64,000 nt of DNA from Poriferisodalis sp965231925 (GCA_965231925.1 OZ246894.1:1054001-1118000); one strand, 5' to 3'; shown: positions 43,002 to 52,517, counted from the stretch's first letter. A program made the numbers and translations. Notes: generated by a model from the sequence alone, not told the origin.

Positions 43002-44201
43002 ATGGAAGGCAACATCGCCTGGGTACTGACAGCAGCGGCATTGGTGCTGTTCATGGTGCCAGGCCTCGCCCTGTTCTACGGCGGCATGGTCCGTGCCAAG
43101 AACGCACTGAACATGCTCAACATGAACATGTGGTGCCTCGGCATCGTGCCGGTGATCTGGGTGCTCGTGGGCTTCAGCCTCGCGGCAGGCGAGAGCGGCC
43201 TGCCGATCATCGGCGACTTCTCGTTGATGGGAATGGCCGGCATTCACGACGCCGAAGGGCTGGCCACGTTCGCCTTCCTCATGACGTTCGCCGCCATCAC
43301 CCCGGCGCTCATCTCGGGCGCCGTCGCGGACCGCATGAAGTTCTCGGCCTGGATGGTGTTCGTCCCGGTGTGGTCGCTGCTCGTGTACTCGCCGGTCGTG
43401 TACTGGGTGTACGGCGCTGACGGCTGGATCTTCAACCTGCCGGCCCACGACTTCGCTGGCGGCACGGCCATCCACGTGAACGCCGGCGCAGCAGCCATGG
43501 CGCTGGCGCTGGTGGTCGGCAAGCGCTCAGGCTGGCCCGACAACCGGCCGGTGCCCCACAACGTGCCGTTCGTCATGCTGGGCGCAGGCATCCTGTGGTT
43601 CGGCTGGTTCGGGTTCAACGCTGGCTCGGCGCTGGCGGCCGACGGCGCTGCGGCGCAGGCATTCGTCAACACGTTCATCGCCGCAGCAGCCGGCATGGTC
43701 GGCTGGGCGTTCGCCGAGTACGCACGGCACCAGCGGGTGTCGACCATCGGCATCGCCTCGGGCGTCGTGGCGGCGCTCGTGGCCATCACGCCCGCAGCGG
43801 GCTTCGTCGGCTCGATGCATTCGCTGGCGTTCGGCGCGATCGCCGGCGTCGTCTGCTTCTTCGCGATCGAAGCCAAGTTCCGGGTCGGATTCGACGACAG
43901 CCTCGACGTGGTCGGCATCCACTGGGTGGGCGGCGCCGTCGGCGGCATCCTGCTCGGCTTCCTCGCTGACTCGTCTGCGGTGCCCGGCGGCGACTTCATC
44001 GACGGGGTGTTCTTCGGTGGCGGCGTGTTGCTGTGGAACCAGGTCCTGTCGATCGCCGTGGTCACCGTGTACTCATTTGCGGCCACGTGGATCATCGCAA
44101 CGGTGATCAAATCCACCATGGGCATCCGGGTCTCGGCCGAGGTGGAGATGGCCGGCATCGATGTCAGCGACCACGGCGAAGCCGCCTACCAGATCGAGTA
44201 G
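43002..44201 (+). CDS. amt: Ammonium transporter (Amt family)
   Basis: A 399-residue channel with eleven hydrophobic segments. LFMVPGLALFYGGMVRAKNALNMLN is the N-terminal Amt signature; DFAGGTAIHVNAGAAAMAL and VGIHWVGGAVGGILLGF hold the paired pore His residues. It conducts ammonia/ammonium. The start is the ATG after GAGGAGAAAATTG, a strong ribosome-binding site, rather than the in-frame TTG just before it. No PII (glnK) gene follows, unlike in many genomes. Confidence 0.95.
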   Translation: MEGNIAWVLTAAALVLFMVPGLALFYGGMVRAKNALNMLNMNMWCLGIVPVIWVLVGFSLAAGESGLPIIGDFSLMGMAGIHDAEGLATFAFLMTFAAITPALISGAVADRMKFSAWMVFVPVWSLLVYSPVVYWVYGADGWIFNLPAHDFAGGTAIHVNAGAAAMALALVVGKRSGWPDNRPVPHNVPFVMLGAGILWFGWFGFNAGSALAADGAAAQAFVNTFIAAAAGMVGWAFAEYARHQRVSTIGIASGVVAALVAITPAAGFVGSMHSLAFGAIAGVVCFFAIEAKFRVGFDDSLDVVGIHWVGGAVGGILLGFLADSSAVPGGDFIDGVFFGGGVLLWNQVLSIAVVTVYSFAATWIIATVIKSTMGIRVSAEVEMAGIDVSDHGEAAYQIE

Positions 44202-44276
44202 CCCGTATCGCGGGCCAATCGAGCGTCGGATGCAAGTCACCGCCGGTCCCTGCGCCGGCGACGGCACTGCCGGGGC

Positions 44277-44282
44277 TAGCTT
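44277..44282 (+). promoter_or_regulatory. -10 box TAGCTT, leaderless layout
   Basis: TAGCTT with 6 nt before the GTG at 44289. Confidence 0.45.
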
Positions 44283-44288
44283 GCCGCC

Positions 44289-45038
44289 GTGACCCAATTC
44301 GAGGACAACCTCGCAGCAGACGGCGAGGTCTACGACGACTACGACCTAGCGGCCTCCGACACCGAGGTGCGCCAGTTTGAGCAGCAGCGGTGGATCCGGC
44401 CGCCTGGCGCCACCGAAGTGTTGTTGGTGCGCCACGGAGCGTCGCAGGCGTTCATTCCCGGCGAGCCGTTCCCGATGCTGGGCACCCAGGGCAATCCGGC
44501 GCTGGCCCCGGCGGGGCATACCCAGGCTGCAATGATAGCCCGCCGGCTGGCGGAAGAACCGATCGATGCGCTCTACGTGTCATCGCTGCAGCGCACACAC
44601 CAGACGTTCGCTCCCCTGGCCGAGCGGCTGGACATGGCCCCCACCGTCGAGCCCGACCTGCGCGAGGTGGCCTTGGGGGAGTGGGATGGCGGGAAAATCC
44701 GCCAGTTCGCGGCCGAGAACCATCCGCTGTACGAACGGCTGCACATCGAGCGGCGCTGGGACGTCATCCCTGGAGCTGAGTCGAACGAGCAGCTCATCGG
44801 ACGGTGCATGGGTGCGCTGGGCCGCATCGCCGACGCGCACCCCGACCAACTCGTGGCGGCGTGCGTGCACGGCGGGGTTATCGGCGCGGTGCTGGCGCAC
44901 ATCACCGGGTCGACGCCGTTCTCGTTCGGCGGTTCCGACAACTGCTCGGTCACCCAGGTCGTTCGCTGCGACGGCGACTGGGTGCTGCGCCGCTTCAACG
45001 ACTGCTCACACCTCGACGACCACCTGCACCACGGCTGA
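44289..45038 (+). CDS. Histidine phosphatase family protein (phosphoglycerate mutase-like)
   Basis: 249 residues. EVLLVRHGASQAF gives the catalytic RHG, ALYVSSLQRTHQTFAPLAE the conserved Arg, LREVALGEWDGGKIRQ the acid region and AACVHGGVIGAVLAHI the second His. An N-terminal acidic tail of ~40 residues (DDYDLAASDTEV) precedes the domain. Family members are phosphatases of many small molecules or proteins; the substrate is unknown. Confidence 0.9.
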   Translation: MTQFEDNLAADGEVYDDYDLAASDTEVRQFEQQRWIRPPGATEVLLVRHGASQAFIPGEPFPMLGTQGNPALAPAGHTQAAMIARRLAEEPIDALYVSSLQRTHQTFAPLAERLDMAPTVEPDLREVALGEWDGGKIRQFAAENHPLYERLHIERRWDVIPGAESNEQLIGRCMGALGRIADAHPDQLVAACVHGGVIGAVLAHITGSTPFSFGGSDNCSVTQVVRCDGDWVLRRFNDCSHLDDHLHHG

Positions 45039-45112
45039 AGCGAAGCCGACCGCCTCGAAATCACCCCGAACGCCTGATGGTCGGCGCGTCCAAGCGGCGA
45101 CAGCCAAAGCCG

Positions 45113-45118
45113 TAGGGT
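45113..45118 (+). promoter_or_regulatory. -10 box TAGGGT, leaderless layout
   Basis: TAGGGT with 6 nt before the ATG at 45125. Confidence 0.5.
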
Positions 45119-45124
45119 TCGAGG

Positions 45125-46927
45125 ATGAAACGCCTCTTCGCGCCGCTTGCGGCGCTCGTGCTGGTTGCTGTCGCGTGCAGCGACACCTCAACAGACTCCT
45201 CTGCGGCCACCACGGCCGCCGAAGCCGCCGCAACGACCATCGCTGATGTCGCACCCACCACGACGGCGCCTGTCGCTGCCACCACCACATCGGCGCCGTC
45301 GCCCACGACCACAGCGGCACCACCGCCGACGACCACAGTGCCCGACGAGCCCGCCCCAGGTGACCTGCTGTCGGCGGAAGCCATCGACGCGGGTCAACTG
45401 AACGGCTGGCGCATCACGTATCTCTCGACCGGCATGACGGGCGACCTCGTCGAGGTGAGCGGGCTGGTCTTCGCGCCGCCCGGCATGCCCGCCAATTCGC
45501 CGATCATCTCGTGGGCCCACGGCACGACCGGCGTGGCAGATGTCTGCGCGCCATCAGCGACACATCCGGTCGGTTCTGAGATCCCGATGGCGATTGCCGG
45601 CGCGGGTCACATTGTGGCGGCCACCGATTATGAGGGTTTGGGGACGCCGGGCGTCCACCCGTACTTGGTGGGCAGCAGCGAAGGTCGCAGCACCCTCGAC
45701 ATCGTCCGCGCCGTGCGCCAGATGGAGCTGGGCGCCAGCGAGCGTTACCTCGTGTGGGGCTTGTCCCAAGGTGGCCACGCTGCGTTGTGGGCCGGCCAGA
45801 TGGCAGCCTCATACGCACCCGAACTGGATCTCGCCGGGGTCGTCGCCGCCGCCCCTGCTACCGGCATGAGCCGTCTCATGGACACGGTGGGCACCACGGC
45901 GCAAGGCTTCGCTGTCATGGCGGCCTTCGCCATGGCAGCCAACTATGACGAATTGAATCTTGAGGACTACTTCTCAGCCGCCGCCATCGACCAGATGGGA
46001 GTCGTCGAGGAGGCCTGCCTCGGCGCGGTGTTCGAGACCTTCTTTGAGTTCGATGGCGACGCGATGCGCAACCCCAGCGGCTGGGACGGCGTCAAGCCGG
46101 TCGGCCCGCTGGCCGAGGTGCTCGCCGCCAATCAGCCCGGCGGGACGCCCATCGCCGATGCGCCCGTGCTGTTCGTGCAGGGCTGGGCCGACGCCGTCGT
46201 TCTGCCCGAGCTGGTCCGTGATCTGCACGGCGTGTACTGCTCGCAGGGCACCCATGTGACGCTCGAGGTGTACCCCAACGGCGGGCATGTCGACACCACC
46301 TTCACGTCCATGAAAGACACACTCGGCTGGGTAGCGGACCGGCTCCACAACGTCGCAGAGCCGCATGGCTGCGACTATGTCGATCCTGATCTCGCTGCGA
46401 TCGAAGCGGCTGCGCAGACGCCGGCGGCGGTCGACGGCACGCTGCTCGAAGGCTCAGCACCGGAGGGCCTCGACAACCTGTTCAGCGAGACCACGACGCC
46501 CATTGCGGAAACCTGCCCCGGCACCGCGGCGTTCGGCGGCGCCGAGCCGATTGCGTACTCGGGAGCTGTCTGGGTCCGAGACCCCACGACGGGACCGTTC
46601 CTCGACGTTTGGGTTGCCCGCTTCGAATCGGCCGAGGTGGCGTCGGGGGCCATCGAGAGTTTCGGCGCCGAGTTGATCGCCTGTGGCGAGTTCGTGGACC
46701 CAGCCACGACGGCGCTGGGGTCGTTCAGTCCAGGAGCAGACCCCGACCTCGGCGACGAGTCGCTCGGAGTCGACTACGCGGGCGTCGTGGCTGGATTCCC
46801 CGTGAACCGCTACAGCGCCGCGGTGCGCATCGGCGACACGCTCTACGGCTCAGGGCTCGCGGCCCTGTTCGTCGATCCGGACATCGCTGCGGTGATGGGG
46901 GCACTCAACGCCATCCTCGGCCTCTGA
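45125..46927 (+). CDS. Secreted lipase-like alpha/beta hydrolase lipoprotein with extra C-terminal domain
   Basis: 600 residues. A lipoprotein signal (MKRLFAPLAALVLVAVACSD) is followed by a Thr/Pro/Ala linker to ~residue 75 and an alpha/beta hydrolase domain to ~430, with the nucleophile in YLVWGLSQGGHAALW (G-x-S-x-G) and a late His in NGGHVDTTF. It resembles secretory lipases (LIP family). The last ~165 residues repeat, with clear similarity, the C-terminal domain of the lipoprotein at 49252: TLLEGSAPEGLD, CPGTAAFGG, TGPFLDVWVARFES and LGDESLGVDYAGVVAGFPVNRY. That domain's role is unknown. Confidence 0.87.
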   Translation: MKRLFAPLAALVLVAVACSDTSTDSSAATTAAEAAATTIADVAPTTTAPVAATTTSAPSPTTTAAPPPTTTVPDEPAPGDLLSAEAIDAGQLNGWRITYLSTGMTGDLVEVSGLVFAPPGMPANSPIISWAHGTTGVADVCAPSATHPVGSEIPMAIAGAGHIVAATDYEGLGTPGVHPYLVGSSEGRSTLDIVRAVRQMELGASERYLVWGLSQGGHAALWAGQMAASYAPELDLAGVVAAAPATGMSRLMDTVGTTAQGFAVMAAFAMAANYDELNLEDYFSAAAIDQMGVVEEACLGAVFETFFEFDGDAMRNPSGWDGVKPVGPLAEVLAANQPGGTPIADAPVLFVQGWADAVVLPELVRDLHGVYCSQGTHVTLEVYPNGGHVDTTFTSMKDTLGWVADRLHNVAEPHGCDYVDPDLAAIEAAAQTPAAVDGTLLEGSAPEGLDNLFSETTTPIAETCPGTAAFGGAEPIAYSGAVWVRDPTTGPFLDVWVARFESAEVASGAIESFGAELIACGEFVDPATTALGSFSPGADPDLGDESLGVDYAGVVAGFPVNRYSAAVRIGDTLYGSGLAALFVDPDIAAVMGALNAILGL

Positions 46928-46950
46928 GGGGCCGCCGCAGGGACGCGGCG

Positions 46951-48336
46951 CTAGCCGTTGGCGAGGAAGGCACCGAGCGCAGCGGTCAGCGTCGCCGGGT
47001 CGTCACTGCCGCCGAGTTCGCGGGCGGAGTGCATCGACAGCTGCGGCGAGCCCACATCGACCACGCTCATGCCCAGCCGGGCGGCTGTGATCGGCCCGAT
47101 GGTCGAGCCGCACGGCAGGTTGCCACGGTGCGAATACAGCTGGTGCGGCACACCGGCCGCGTCGCATGCCGCCACGAAGCGAGCAAGAGTGCGCGCGTCT
47201 GTGGCGTAGCGCACGTTTGCATTCGTCTTGATGACCGGGCCGCCGTTCAGCACTGGCACGTGTGCGGGTTCGTGGCGCTCGGGATAGTTCGGATGCACGG
47301 CGTGGGCCCCGTCGGCTGACACGCACAGCGAACGGGCCACCGCTCGCAGGTACTGCTCGCGGTCGCCGCCGAGGCTGTGAGCGATGCGCTCCAGCGCATC
47401 GGCCAAGATCGGGCTGCCGGCGCCGGTAGCAGAGTCGCTGCCGATCTCCTCGTGGTCGAACAGCACGACGACCGCTGCCGTGTTCGCCGGCACGGCCTCG
47501 AGCCCGGCCAACGCCTCGATAGCTGCATGGCACGAAGCCAGGTTGTCGATCCGAGCGGCTGCGTACATCTCGCCGTCGCGCCCGAGACGGGCCGGCGCGG
47601 TGAGGTCGTGCGCCATGACGTCCCACGCCAGCACTGCGTCGGGCTCGACGTCGAGATCGGCGGCAAGAAACTCACGGAACCCATCCGCGCTTGGCGCGCC
47701 GAGGCCCCACACCGGGGTCATGTGCTGCTGGCGGTCCAGCTTCAGCCCGTCGTTCGCGTCTCGATCGAGATGGATCGCGAGCTGCGCCACACGCAGCAGC
47801 GCTCGGTCACAGCGCCACAGCACCGTCGCTGGACCGCCGGCAGGCTCGCTCCAGAACGGGAAGTGCTCCGTCGGGTCTGCCTCGGGATCAGCCGGTCCTG
47901 CGGAGACATCGTTCATTGCCTCCGCGACCTCGCCCGCAACCGTGACACGTCCTGACAGGCCGAGGTCGCGATCCAGCCACGAATTCAGCAGGACGCCGCC
48001 GTAGATCTCCACGCCGAGCTGGCGGTAGCCGAGCGTGCCTGCATCCGGCAGCGGGCGAATGCGCAAGTTCGGGCTGTCGGTGTGCGCACCGATCACGCTG
48101 AAGCGCAGCTCCTGAGGGTTGATGTCCGGGCTGGCACGCACCGCGACGACCGTGCCGCCGTCTCGAACTGCGAATCCAGCCGTGAGGTCGTATTCGCTCC
48201 AGTCGTCGCTGCGCCCGGCTTCGGCGAAGCCAGCAGTCCTCAGCCGCTCCACGGCGGCAGCTGCTGCGTGGAACGGCGACGGCGACGCCTCGATGTAGTC
48301 GAACAGGGCCTCGACCACAGAGTGAGCTTCAAGCAC
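46951..48336 (-). CDS. apeB: M18-family aminopeptidase
   Basis: A zinc metallopeptidase of 461 residues that removes N-terminal residues, usually acidic ones. GAHTDSPNLRIRPLP, DNLASCHAAIEAL, FDHEEIGSDSATGAGSPIL and HAVHPNYPERHEPAHVPVLNGG hold the metal-binding His/Asp/Glu residues, with the final His near the C-terminus (SMHSARELGG). The start is GTG with AGGCGAGG upstream. It is probably cytoplasmic, since it has no signal peptide. It ends 24 nt from the convergent lipase gene. Confidence 0.93.
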   Translation of the reverse strand: MLEAHSVVEALFDYIEASPSPFHAAAAAVERLRTAGFAEAGRSDDWSEYDLTAGFAVRDGGTVVAVRASPDINPQELRFSVIGAHTDSPNLRIRPLPDAGTLGYRQLGVEIYGGVLLNSWLDRDLGLSGRVTVAGEVAEAMNDVSAGPADPEADPTEHFPFWSEPAGGPATVLWRCDRALLRVAQLAIHLDRDANDGLKLDRQQHMTPVWGLGAPSADGFREFLAADLDVEPDAVLAWDVMAHDLTAPARLGRDGEMYAAARIDNLASCHAAIEALAGLEAVPANTAAVVVLFDHEEIGSDSATGAGSPILADALERIAHSLGGDREQYLRAVARSLCVSADGAHAVHPNYPERHEPAHVPVLNGGPVIKTNANVRYATDARTLARFVAACDAAGVPHQLYSHRGNLPCGSTIGPITAARLGMSVVDVGSPQLSMHSARELGGSDDPATLTAALGAFLANG

Positions 48337-48358
48337 GGATTGAACCTCGCCTGCAGGT

Positions 48359-49207
48359 TCAGGCGTCGGCGTAGGCGGTGATGATGTCCCGGCTGAAGTC
48401 GTCGAACTTGGACCGCGACATCGGATTGGTGATGAGCCGGGTCACGCCGATCGCCGCGTATTTCTCCACCCACTCGGGAGTGGCCGCCCCGATGGTGGTG
48501 AAGTCGAGCTTGGCGGGGTCTCGCCCGGCCGTCTCCGCGCAGCGTTTCGCGTGGTCGAAGAGCATCGCCATCTCCTCAAGATTGCCCGACACCGGGAAGA
48601 ACCCGTCGCCGAACTCGCCCGCCCGCCGCGCAGCGCGCTTGGAGTCGCCGCCGACAATGATCGGAATCTCACCCTTCGGCTGGGGTCGGCAATACACGCG
48701 GTCGAACGAGACGTGCTCGCCCTTGAACGAGCACACGTCCTGGTGCCAGAGCGCTCGGTACGCGCCGAGATGCTCGTCGGTGATGTAGCCGCGGTCTTCG
48801 AATGGCACGCCGAGCGCGTCGAATTCCTCCTTCATCCACCCGGCGCCGATGCCGAACAGCACCCGCCCGCCAGACAGCCGGTCAAGCGTTGCCACGGCCT
48901 TTGCGGTGACGGCGAAGTTGCGCTGCGGCACGATGAGAATCCCGGTCCCCAGCTTGATCTCTGAGGTCACCGAGGCGACGAAGGCCATCCACATCAACGG
49001 GTCCGGAATGTCGATGTCGTCCCGCTTGCCGGGCATCTTGCCGTCTTCGGAGTACGGGTACGGCGTCTGGTAGCCCTCGGGCACCACGACGTGTTCGACC
49101 GTCCACAGCGACTCGAAGCCGGCGGCCTCCGCTGCTTGCGCATACGCAATCGCCGAGTCGCCCTCGACGTTGGGGCCCGTGTTGGCCAGTGTCATTCCGA
49201 ATTTCAC
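48359..49207 (-). CDS. LLM-class F420-dependent oxidoreductase
   Basis: 282 residues, in the short actinobacterial F420 branch. Segments are AEAAGFESLWTVEHVVVPEGYQ, IKLGTGILIVPQRNFAVTAKAVATLDRLSGGRVLFGIGAGW, EEFDALGVPFEDRG and PIIVGGDSKRAARRAGEFGDGFFP. The GTG start reads MKFGMTLANTGPN, a usual N-terminus. It lies 22 nt upstream of the aminopeptidase gene on the same strand. Substrate unknown. Confidence 0.92.
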   Translation of the reverse strand: MKFGMTLANTGPNVEGDSAIAYAQAAEAAGFESLWTVEHVVVPEGYQTPYPYSEDGKMPGKRDDIDIPDPLMWMAFVASVTSEIKLGTGILIVPQRNFAVTAKAVATLDRLSGGRVLFGIGAGWMKEEFDALGVPFEDRGYITDEHLGAYRALWHQDVCSFKGEHVSFDRVYCRPQPKGEIPIIVGGDSKRAARRAGEFGDGFFPVSGNLEEMAMLFDHAKRCAETAGRDPAKLDFTTIGAATPEWVEKYAAIGVTRLITNPMSRSKFDDFSRDIITAYADA

Positions 49208-49239
49208 TGTGCATCTCTTTTCGCATTGCTGTTAGGCCG

Positions 49240-49245
49240 TAGTCT
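49240..49245 (+). promoter_or_regulatory. -10 box TAGTCT, leaderless layout
   Basis: TAGTCT with 6 nt before the ATG at 49252. Confidence 0.5.
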
Positions 49246-49251
49246 GCCCCT

Positions 49252-50034
49252 ATGCGACGCATTTCCGCTTTGTTCGTAGTGCTTGCCCTGATTGCTGGCG
49301 CGTGCGGCGGCTCTGACGACGATCCGCCTCCCGCCACCGAGGCGGCTGCGCCGACAACCGCTGCGCCGACCACCGTTGCCACCACGCAAGCGCCGCCGCC
49401 CCCCACCACGGCGGCCCCGCCGCCCGCCACGACCGAGGCGCCGCCCCCGTCGACCGAGGCGCCGCCTCCCACCACGACGGAGGCGCCGCCTCCCACCACC
49501 GAGGCTGCACCGGCGGCGAACGCGCTCCCCCCCGCTGTCGAGGGCACGCTCCTCGAAGGCCAGACGCCTGAGGGATTCGACACACTCCAGACGGCCACCA
49601 ACACTCCGCGGGCCGAGACCTGTCCCGGCACCCCGGCCTACGGCGGGATCGTTCCGGTGGCATATTCCGAAGCGATCTGGGCGGCCGATCCGCTGACAGG
49701 ACCCTTCCTGGACATCTCGATCACCCGATTCGAATCGCCAGAGGTGGCTTCGGAGGCGTTGAACAACTACGTCACCGAGGTCGTCGCCTGCGGCGAGTTC
49801 CCTGAGCCGGCGAACGGCGCGGTGGGTTCCTTCAGCCTCGGCGACGACCCCGGACTGGGCGACGAGTCGTTCGGCACCGACTATGTGGCCACCTTCCAGG
49901 GGCTTCCCGTCAACCGCTACGGCGTCCTGGTACGCATCGGCGACTCCATCTACAGCTCGGGCTTGACTCGCATCTTCGTGGATCCCGACAAGGCCGTCGT
50001 GCTCGCGGCGCTGGACATCTTCCTCGGCCAGTAG
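49252..50034 (+). CDS. Lipoprotein with Pro/Thr linker and the domain shared with the lipase at 45125
   Basis: 260 residues. The lipoprotein signal (ALFVVLALIAGACGG) is followed by a long PPPTTTEAPP-type linker to ~residue 95, typical of spacing from the membrane across the cell wall. A ~165-residue domain follows: TLLEGQTPEGFDTL, CPGTPAYGGIVPVAY, TGPFLDISITRFES, ACGEFPEP, LGDESFGTDYVATFQGLPVNRY and FVDPDKAVVLAALD. The same domain ends the lipase-like protein at 45125-46927. Three conserved Cys/Gly positions suggest a stable fold; I know of no named family for it. Confidence 0.82.
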   Translation: MRRISALFVVLALIAGACGGSDDDPPPATEAAAPTTAAPTTVATTQAPPPPTTAAPPPATTEAPPPSTEAPPPTTTEAPPPTTEAAPAANALPPAVEGTLLEGQTPEGFDTLQTATNTPRAETCPGTPAYGGIVPVAYSEAIWAADPLTGPFLDISITRFESPEVASEALNNYVTEVVACGEFPEPANGAVGSFSLGDDPGLGDESFGTDYVATFQGLPVNRYGVLVRIGDSIYSSGLTRIFVDPDKAVVLAALDIFLGQ

Positions 50035-50064
50035 TCGGGCGCTCGGGCCTGAATTGGCGTTGAC

Positions 50065-51789
50065 ATGCCAACGCTGCCAACGCTGAAGACGCCGACGCTC
50101 AAATACAGCGGGGAACGGCTGCGCGGGGACGTCTTCGGAGGGCTCACCGCAGCGGTAGTCATGCTGCCGCTCTCGCTGGCGTTCGGCGTGGCCTCGGGCC
50201 TCGGCGCGATAGCGGGCCTGTACGGCGCCATCGCCGTCGGGCTGCTGGCGTCGATCTCGGGCGGCACCCAGACGCAGATCTCGGGCCCCACAGCGCCGCT
50301 GTCGGTGGCGATGTCGGTGGTGGTCATCGACTACGCCGGCGAGAACCTGGCCAAGGCGCTCGCCATCGTGGTGATCGCTGGCATCGTCCAAGTCCTGCTC
50401 GGCTCGTTGAAGCTGGGGAGCTATGTGGCCTACACGCCGTACCCGGTGGTGTCGGGCTTCACCTCCGCCGTCGGGCTGATCATCATCGTGGTGCAGCTGC
50501 TGCCGCTGCTGGGCAATGAAGTGGCGCTCGGCGGGGTGACCGCCTCGATCTCCGCGCTGCCCGACGCAATCGGCAATGTCGGTCTCGGCGCCCTGGCGCT
50601 GGGCGTGCTCACCATCTTCGTGTGCCTGTTCTGGCCGCGGCGACTGAGCCGGGTGCTGCCCGCCTCGGTGGCGGCGCTGCTCATCGGCACGATCGTCAGC
50701 GTGCTGTGGATCGACGACGTGAATGTCATCGGGGACGTGCCTTCGGGGCTGCCCGAGCTGCAGCTTCCCTCGTTCGCTTGGGGTGACATCGGCGGCGCGT
50801 TGGCGCCGGCGGTGACGCTGGCGGTGCTCGGCTCGATCAACAGCCTGCTCACGGCGATGGTCGCCGATTCGATGACGCGGGAGCAGCATCGCCCGAACCG
50901 TGAGCTGATCGGTGTCGGCGCGGCCAACATTCTGGCGGCGTTCATCGGCGCAGTGCCAGGCGCAGGGGCCACCTCGGCCACGGTCGCGAATATCAAGGCG
51001 GGCGGCCGGTCGAGAGTCTCCGGCGTGCTGTGTGCATTGGTGCTGCTCGCGCTGGTGCTGGGTCTCGGACGTTACGCGGAGGTCATCCCCCATGCGGTGC
51101 TCGCCGGCATCCTCATCAAGATCGGTTTCGACATCATCGACTGGAAGTACGTCACCCGGGTGCGGCGGGCACAACTCGATCAGTACGGAGTGATGGCGCT
51201 CACGTTGAGCTTGTCGATCGTGTCGGACCTCGTCGTGGCGGTTGCCGCCGGACTGATTGCCGCGGCGATGACCGGTGCCCGGCAGTTCGAAGGATTCGAA
51301 ATCGACAGCGTGGTCTCCACGCCGTTGCTCGACATGACCTTCCTGAACGTGCCCGATGCCGATGCCGAGGGCGCCGAACCCAGCCTTCCTGCATTCGACC
51401 TCGATGGCCCCGACCCTTTCGCAGCGCGCACGGGTCTGCTGTCGCTGCGCGGCGCCTACACCGCGGCATCGTCCATCAAGCTGTTCAACACCATCAACGC
51501 CGACGTGGCCGAGCACGAGGTGGTCATCTTTGACTTCACCGACACGCGCTACATGGACGACAGCGCTGCCTACATGGTCGGCCAGCTTGTCGCTGTCGCC
51601 GTGGACTCGGGGGCGAAGTGCATCGTGATGGGACTCGAAGGATCACAGGCAACAAGCGTCAGGGAGTTGAACGTGCTTGCCAGTGTTCCCGCCGATCAAT
51701 TCGTCGATGATCTAGACGGTGCCCGAGTCGTCGCTCGCCTTCTTCTGGACGGGCCCGACGGATCCGTCAGGCCCGACGACGACAGCTAG
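50065..51789 (+). CDS. SulP-family anion transporter with STAS domain (second copy)
   Basis: 574 residues, paralogous to the protein at 15689-17332. RLRGDVFGGLTAAVVMLPLSLAFGVASG, SGGTQTQISGPTAPLSVAM and AVPGAGATSATVANIKAGGRSRVSG are SulP signatures. The C-terminal STAS domain has EHEVVIFDFTDTRYMDDSAAYMVG. A ~25-residue acidic stretch (PDADAEGAEPSLP) lies between the membrane part and the STAS domain. The substrate is probably bicarbonate or sulphate, unproven. Its stop overlaps the stop of the convergent AlkD-like gene. Confidence 0.9.
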   Translation: MPTLPTLKTPTLKYSGERLRGDVFGGLTAAVVMLPLSLAFGVASGLGAIAGLYGAIAVGLLASISGGTQTQISGPTAPLSVAMSVVVIDYAGENLAKALAIVVIAGIVQVLLGSLKLGSYVAYTPYPVVSGFTSAVGLIIIVVQLLPLLGNEVALGGVTASISALPDAIGNVGLGALALGVLTIFVCLFWPRRLSRVLPASVAALLIGTIVSVLWIDDVNVIGDVPSGLPELQLPSFAWGDIGGALAPAVTLAVLGSINSLLTAMVADSMTREQHRPNRELIGVGAANILAAFIGAVPGAGATSATVANIKAGGRSRVSGVLCALVLLALVLGLGRYAEVIPHAVLAGILIKIGFDIIDWKYVTRVRRAQLDQYGVMALTLSLSIVSDLVVAVAAGLIAAAMTGARQFEGFEIDSVVSTPLLDMTFLNVPDADAEGAEPSLPAFDLDGPDPFAARTGLLSLRGAYTAASSIKLFNTINADVAEHEVVIFDFTDTRYMDDSAAYMVGQLVAVAVDSGAKCIVMGLEGSQATSVRELNVLASVPADQFVDDLDGARVVARLLLDGPDGSVRPDDDS

Positions 51790-52517
51790 GTGCCGGCTTT
51801 CGCGGCTGCCTTGGCCGCAGCTTTCGCGGCCCGCCGCTCTGCCATCTTGCGCCGATGTGTCAGCGTGCGGTCGATGTAGGGCGCGATGGCGGGCGTCTTG
51901 CAGCCCGTCTCGCCGTGGTCCACCCCGATGGGGCCGATGCGGCTGTCCACTTCGAGCACTGAGCGTCGCAGGTTGTCGTCTCGCAGCGCGATCGCAATGA
52001 GCACGCCGTTCATCTCGTGGCGCACCCGGTTCGGCCGCCCGTCGAGCTCCGATTCGATCTGCTCGACCAGGTCTCGCAGCTCGCTGGTCGACCACACGTC
52101 GGCCTGCTCGGCGGTGCAGGCCACGATGAACCATCCCACCGAGGCGGGCCACTCACGGGGCGAATCTCGCCATTCGTCGCTGAGCCCGCGCGCGTGCGGT
52201 GACTGCGCGAGCAGCCCGCCGAGCGCCTCGGCCAGGATGTAGTTGTCGACGTCGCGCAGCCAGCGCCGCGCCCGCGTTTTGGTCATCGCAGTGGCATCGG
52301 CGATGCGCAGGGCCAGCACGCGGGCATCGTGATTGGCTGAGTCCCACAAGTCGGCGGCCAGCGACAGGTCGGTTCCCAGCGGCTTGGCGATGCGGCCGAG
52401 GTCTTTGTAGCTGACGCCGAACATCGGCTCAGCGGCACCGTGGCGGGCATACACCTTGCGATTCTGCGCTGTTCCGGCGAGCTGCAACTGCGCCATCACA
52501 TCCTGCAGCGTCGGCAT
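51786..52517 (-). CDS. AlkD-like DNA alkylation repair protein
   Basis: 243 residues, all helical. HGAAEPMFGVSYKDLGRIAKPLGTDLSLAADLWDSANHDARVLALRIAD and WLRDVDNYILAEALG match the HEAT-like repeat glycosylase family that removes alkylated bases. The C-terminus is an Ala/Lys-rich tail (RRAAKAAAKAAAKAGT) likely to bind nucleic acid. I chose the ATG at 52517 with a GAGGAGCT site over an in-frame start at 52559. Catalytic activity is inferred; some family members lack it. Confidence 0.85.
   Translation of the reverse strand: MPTLQDVMAQLQLAGTAQNRKVYARHGAAEPMFGVSYKDLGRIAKPLGTDLSLAADLWDSANHDARVLALRIADATAMTKTRARRWLRDVDNYILAEALGGLLAQSPHARGLSDEWRDSPREWPASVGWFIVACTAEQADVWSTSELRDLVEQIESELDGRPNRVRHEMNGVLIAIALRDDNLRRSVLEVDSRIGPIGVDHGETGCKTPAIAPYIDRTLTHRRKMAERRAAKAAAKAAAKAGT

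Noticed and set aside
44202..44288. Possible riboswitch or tRNA in the gap after the ammonium transporter gene
   Set aside because: GC-rich stretch without a cloverleaf, a T-loop GTTCRANNC or a known aptamer core; only the leaderless -10 box is supported.
49204..51516. 770-codon open frame on the minus strand
   Set aside because: Antisense of the lipoprotein and SulP genes; low-complexity, shadow-like composition.
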